From Limnanthes douglasii subsp. nivea (Eukaryota > Streptophyta > Magnoliopsida > Brassicales > Limnanthaceae): a stretch of DNA of 64,000 bases. Made by a program: the position numbers and the translations under genes. The stretch spans positions 336,759,215 to 336,823,214 of the forward strand of contig JAUPFV010000002.1 in NCBI GenBank assembly GCA_036936605.1. Direction: 5' to 3'. Positions 58,911 through 64,000 of this stretch are shown piece after piece (within the stretch, counting starts at the first letter, position 1; every line of letters starts with the position of its first letter). The notes below the pieces were generated by a model, which was not told where the DNA came from, ran no database searches, and saw only the letters and a program-made list of their open reading frames with translations.

Positions 58911-60341
58911 TAATATAAAATGGTTAACATAATCCAAAAGAGAAACGACCTCAACTTTTCTAAAAAACTAACAATCAATAAATAAACCGTTTTTTTGTTA
59001 AATTATTTCAAATTATAAACTCTACCATCATATCAAATAATTGATGAAATAAATAAATTCATCTTGCCCCCAAGGGGGTAGCTGAGTTGGTTGAGTATGG
59101 CATTCTTATGACCAAAAGGTCATGAGTTCGAGTCCCTCTACATACGCTTTCTCGGCTGAGCCTGTCACCTTGTGTGGTTTACCTTCTGACGTTGGTTTGC
59201 AGGCTATCGCGTCAGACTGAGGGTTTACCCTGTGCGCACTCATTGCACTCTGAGTAGCGGCTGCGGGTTCCCTCCGAAAAAAAAAAAAAAAAATTTCATC
59301 TACCATCCTATCAAATAATTGATGAAATAAATAAATTCCTTCCTAAAAATTTAAAATCGATTAATCATCACGCAATGATCAATAATATATATAAAAAATA
59401 TCCCTATTAACATAATAACTTTTAAAAATATATAAATTATTAATCATAAAAAATTTTGGTATCAAAATAAACAATATCACATTAGTATTATTGAGATTTA
59501 TATATCGAAACGAAATATACAATACCATCTGACTTTGTAATACTTATTAAATATATCAATAACATACAACATTATACTAAAAAGCTATAATTACTATATT
59601 AAAACTATAATTACTGAATTTATTAAATTAATAACACTAAAAATAAACTTAAATCCCCAAATTGTAAAAATTACATATATATTTTGGTAAAAGATATCAC
59701 ATTCACATAATTTATTAAAATCTAAACAAGTGTATCAGTTAAAGTTAAGTCACAAAACCATTCTCTAAATATTTTGTATTAACTTGAAATTATAAAAACC
59801 CTACACTATAAAAACGACGAACATGAAATATACATTTAATATATTGGGAAATGTAATCAGAAAATTATTTAAAAAAGAGTAAAATAAATAAGAGTACATC
59901 GGATAGCCTGACCCTGAGTTTTAAAATGACATTTAAGAGCCTTTTACTTACGCGTTTGTGTACAGTAGTGAGTGGGAAAAGCCTTCGTGTAGTAAATTGG
60001 GACACGGCAGCAGAGGTCTTGAAGTTTGGAATGTGACAGACAAAATTACAAAATCTCGTGATTTCAATTTCAATTTGAATTTGCTTTGTAGCCAGATTAT
60101 AAATACAGATGAAATAACGGAGTTCGAGGTATCACTTTACCGATGCTTATAATTTTGGAGTGATATATATTTTTCCACTTTTAAATGGTATCGCATTCAC
60201 GTAAATGCTTAGAAATTTATTCGTAAGCTTGTAGATTCAAAGTGGACGAAGATGAATTAAGTCGTAGTTTGTCTTACAGTTTGGTTCGCGTCCTATGTAA
60301 TATATGTTGGTTTGAAGGTGTATGATTCGAAAACTATTTCT
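58911..60341. repeat. Segmental duplication, copy B, part 2
   Basis: Continues copy B after the MULE: matches 43113-44982 through CAAAGCGAGAAAC-like words, the GACACGGCAGCAGAGG block (60000-60015) and ends near CTCGAAAACTATTTC-like sequence at 60341. It lacks 0.9 kb present in copy A and gains about 0.25 kb (59660-59885) plus a SINE. Confidence 0.82.
59061..59300 (+). mobile_element. tRNA-derived SINE with A18 tail
   Basis: The head is tRNA-like: A box TAGCTGAGTTGG (59080-59091) and B box GAGTTCGAGTCC (59124-59135), the internal RNA polymerase III promoter. The body ends in A18 (59277-59294). Flanks are direct repeats of 39 bp, 59022-59060 and 59301-59339, with one mismatch. Copy A has the sequence once. 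It is not a functional tRNA gene: the arms do not fold and the 3' half is replaced by SINE body. Confidence 0.85.
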
Positions 60342-63300
60342 AACATAAGTAAGATCTACAACTGTCGTAAAACAATATCGTGATGTTGATAATGTGGTTA
60401 ATCTCAAATGCAATATTTAAAGGTCAATTGAATGAACATAATTACTATATTTTGGGGTTGGACAAGCGTACATTCCCGCGTGCTATTATAAGCTGTACTT
60501 ATAAGACCACCATATATAAAATATCATTGCTTGAGATTTTTGGTGTAATTCAACATCAATTACATTTACCGTTTCTTATGTGTTTATGGGTGCGGAAAAG
60601 AAAACCAACTATACGTTGGTTTTAATTTTTCTACATATGTATGATGGTGAATTATATGTGTGTGTTCCTTAATGTCATTTTGACATCGAGAGTTGGCATT
60701 GATGTTAATTATTGAAGATCTATTTTGGGACGCAATCAACTTGTTCTGCAAGTTTCATATAAAACAAGAACATTTTTGGCATAGTTTGATGTCTGACGCT
60801 ACTTCGAAGTATTATATGAAGTTTTATAACTTTTTGTTGAAGCAAACATGATAAAAACTTGTGATAAAAACCTAGCATAATTGTGTGAATTGCTTTATGC
60901 TTACCCAAAATGTGTAGATTATGTTATATCATTGATAACAAAATACGATGATAAATTTCTTAATTATTGAACCAACGCGAAACATTATGGAAATAGAAAA
61001 ACAAATTCGTAAGTGCGAATTATGTTTGCAATGTTACATTATATAAAATTAATGTTATAAAAAGGAGACCCCATTCATTAAGAATATGTCATTGACAATA
61101 TCAAGTGTGCTAGAATGCACATCGACACGTTAGGTAGAACGAATGATTTAAAAATTCCTTAATTTTTAGTACCGAAACCTCCCACCACCAAAAGAAGAAT
61201 AGGTCAGGAAAAATAAAAGTACTAACAATGGAAATGTAAATATGTATGCGGGGTGAATCTCGACATTTTTATATCATTATATAAGTACATTGATAAATGT
61301 TGTTGCAGATATAAAATGCGGTTATCGGATAGTATCGAGAGTGATACACTATAAAGAGAATACTTAGGATCTAAATAGGCGCAATTTGATATCAAAATTA
61401 AATGATCACCGAGATTTATGATTAGATGTTTATAGTTCAAAAAATATTTTAGATGATATACTACATAGGTTGGATGGGTTCAAAAATCAGTCAGAAAGAT
61501 GTTATTATCCTGACATCATATTAGTGATAGCTACTAAATACCAATGTATTGTATACAATATATCACTAAGTGCTTGTTTACCGTATCTACCATTACGTGG
61601 TTGTCAATCTTCTTTAATAACTTTTATAGAATTTAGAATCTCTTTCATAAATAGCATATATTTCATACACGTATGTATATCAATGACATTATTTATTTTT
61701 ATCTTTATTTTTAAGTTTGTAATGTTTTTTTAATTCTTAAATTTAATTATATAGGTCATTATTTTGTATGCAGTCGACAACTTTTCAGGGAAGTGAGAGT
61801 TTGGTCGATTTTATAGTACGGTAGATTTAACAAATTTACCTAAATCATTTCGGTCAATGCACCAAAGCATAACAAAGAAGAAATATCTCTGATCTGACAA
61901 AGGATGACGTTTGATTATGTTACTTTTCTCTTTCAAACTTTTTATGCATCGTTATATTTATGTCAGTACACTCTCAAACTTAATTATGTAATATTTTATT
62001 TTGAATGTTTCTTTGGAACATTATTTACTCTTTATGTTTGTATTGTTTTGCCATCAATTACCTGCCAATTACAAAACTATCACCAAATATAATTTCTCGC
62101 TTAGTAGGATTTCCGCTAAAGTAAGATTCCTCAGCCGCCTCCACATATTATACTACTCTGTATATAACTACTCAAGTATAAATATATATTCGCCCACCAA
62201 ACATCATATCGTACAAAAACATTAATTATCTTAGGTATGAAATTGATCATTGAAGAAGATAATCACTTGCTTCAGACCATCGAGTTTGTTTAGAGAGCAA
62301 GGTTGGATGGTACAACTTATGTGTTTTTTTTATAAATTACTGTGTACAATGTACTATATGTATAAACACCGATGAGCTCTATCTTCATCTTCACGTAATC
62401 TCAAAGAAGTATTTATTAGGTACAATCATTTGAAATTTGAAATTTGAACCAATGGTTCATGTGTTCGATTTGGCATATGAAGTAAGGCACAATGCGTTCA
62501 ATATGTGAAAGTTGAAAATAAGTGATTTATTGTCAGAGATGTTGTAGCTTAATTAGATGAGCATTTTGTTGAACAATAGGATGTGATAGTAAATTACACA
62601 CTTCTTCAATTCAACCTCAGATATGACTTTAACTAATAAACTATAATGTTTATTGTACTTTGATGTTTAATATTGTAAATTAATCACCTTTTGTATTCAG
62701 ATTGTATTGTTGGTTTATCATTTTATATTTAGTATTATCTCAATACATGAGTAATATATGATTGTTTGATTTAAGATTCCATATGGTATTGTAAATTGTG
62801 TACTATTTGTAATATATGACTAACTTTTTGCACATAATGTGCGAATCAATGAAGAAAATAGCCTTTAATAGACATTAAACATTGTATCGCATGATCTGCA
62901 CAGATTAGAGTCCAAAAATTGAGTGTTTTTTGCCTTGGGTAGCCCATTATCTGTGATCCAAGGTAAAATTATTGGCTTTATATTTGAGATATAAGCATGA
63001 AATCGTATAGATCATGTGATTTACGGAATCAAAATCACGTAGACTATGAAATTTTATGTTTTTTCCCTCACTAAATTTTAACCGAATAACAAATTGTGCA
63101 CCAATTAATATTTTCCACACACTTCATTCTTCTTCCAACATCAATTCTCCGTCTAGTGTTTCTTGCCACTTCATATTCCATAAATAGCTTCATAAACGTA
63201 GCACATTTATTCATCTACTAAGTATTATAAATACTCAAAATTTTAATGTGTATAATATGAAATAAAATTTTCGAGAACACCATAACTTTCTAAAAGCCAT

Positions 63301-63715
63301 CAAATCTGTAAAAACATAGTCTGAATATAATATCAACAAGTTTTTTTTAATGAAATTATTTGTATAATATTCTACAAGTATGGTCAATATGGAGCTCTCC
63401 ACCAGTCTCCACGCCGTTATCAAAAAATTCTAGCATGCAAAATTAATCGAATTCAGTTCCAACTATTCGAGTTTCTAATCTCACGGAATATGCTAGGGAA
63501 GCGAAAAATATAATATTTAGTTCCCTTATTTTTTATTCCATTAAACCATATATGTTTGAATTTTTAAACGATCACATTTAAATTAGAGTTTTAGATTTTT
63601 TGGGGAGCAATGATGAAACAAAATATTTATGTTTAGACTGCAACATATTAGCTTATGAGTACTCACATGTGCAGGAAAACTAATACTGCAAATGTTTAAA
63701 ACACAGTGGACCAGA
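60342..63715. other. AT-rich stretch with unassigned coding debris
   Basis: Plus-strand frames at 60380-60625, 61470-61733 and 61904-62225 show no recognisable domain. A piece near 61170-61210 (KPPTTKRRIGQ) resembles the basic, Pro-rich ends of MULE transposases, but this is too short to rely on. No LTR pair or RNA gene was found. Confidence 0.35.
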
Positions 63716-63719
63716 TTTT

Positions 63720-64000
63720 ACATATGTTATTTGCAATTGCATCGGTATACAAATTAAAAATTCACCAAATAGATGTCAAAACGGTCTTCCTAAATGAAGA
63801 TCTTGACGATGAGGAACAACCCGAGGGTTTCGTACTTACGAGGAATGAGTCTAAGGTATGTAGGTTTGTTAAATCATTATAAAGTCTTAAACAAGCATCT
63901 AAGAAGTGGCATGAGAATTTTGATCATGTTATACAAATATTTATACACTAAAGTTTAAGGTGATGTAATAATAATTGTATGTCTATATGAAGATGATTTA
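63720..64000 (+). pseudogene. Ty1/copia reverse transcriptase fragment, runs off window
   Basis: Plus-strand RT: VYKLKIHQIDVKTVFLNED, then EEQPEGFVLT, then a stop where the family has Tyr in the LYGLKQ motif, SLKQASKKWHENFDHV, and after a further shift VCLYEDDL at the window edge, the catalytic YVDD box with Val changed to Glu. It belongs to another decayed copia element that continues beyond 64000. Confidence 0.75.

Noticed and set aside
59066..59140. tRNA gene
   Set aside because: The A and B boxes are good, but the sequence does not fold as a full cloverleaf and continues into a body with an A18 tail and direct-repeat flanks. It is a SINE head.

Overview
This window looks like gene-poor nuclear DNA from a dicotyledonous flowering plant. 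The evidence is AT-rich sequence with GTAAGT...AG introns, AAACCCTA boxes, Ty1/copia elements primed by initiator tRNA-Met, a Tat-type Ty3/gypsy element with an antisense gene, a FAR1-type Mutator-like transposon and a tRNA-derived SINE. The species cannot be named from the sequence. I see no intact single-copy host gene, no rRNA and no functional tRNA gene. Nearly all recognisable coding sequence belongs to transposable elements, and almost all of it is broken.

Layout, left to right. About 0-5.3 kb: a six-unit minisatellite and a decayed minus-strand copia gag/integrase whose gag is split by a foldback element (4644-5029). About 7.8-9.4 kb: two tandem duplications around a decayed multi-exon minus-strand gene fragment of unknown identity (8040-8940). 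11.9-12.3 kb: a degenerate minisatellite of about 79 bp units. 13743-18264: a minus-strand copia element with a perfect 5-bp target duplication and a truncated 3' LTR. 18.3-20.9 kb: AT-rich sequence with several short tandem duplications. 20919-31123: a minus-strand Tat-lineage Ty3/gypsy element with a perfect 5-bp target duplication, carrying gag, protease, RT, two RNase H domains and a half-deleted integrase, plus a spliced plus-strand antisense gene. It sits against the eroded pol of a minus-strand chromovirus (31.1-33.0 kb). 36990-42120: a degenerate plus-strand copia. 44983-48878: another plus-strand copia whose RT core is deleted. 42935-44982 and 48877-60341 are copies of one segmental duplication. 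The second copy is interrupted by a 9850-bp Mutator-like element (MULE; 49061-58910) and by a SINE (59061-59300). The window ends inside another copia RT.

The MULE is the most interesting object. It has a 9-bp target duplication, short terminal inverted repeats, and a transposase gene that joins a FAR1 DNA-binding finger, a MULE DDE domain and a SWIM finger to a C-terminal OTU-type cysteine protease. It also carries three divergent paralogues of a small protein family I do not recognise. Their upstream regions are packed with E2F-like TTTGGCGGGA sites. On the opposite strand lies a spliced plant-mobile-domain gene ending in a hydrophobic tail. Three clusters of roughly 40 CCGGCGG/CCGCCGG palindromes form many small hairpins between these genes. 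A possible division of labour is transposase for mobility, OTU protease against ubiquitin marks, E2F sites for S-phase timing, and the small proteins and mobile-domain protein as cargo or anti-silencing factors. This is inference. The transposase and mobile-domain genes carry several stops and frameshifts, so this copy is probably not autonomous.
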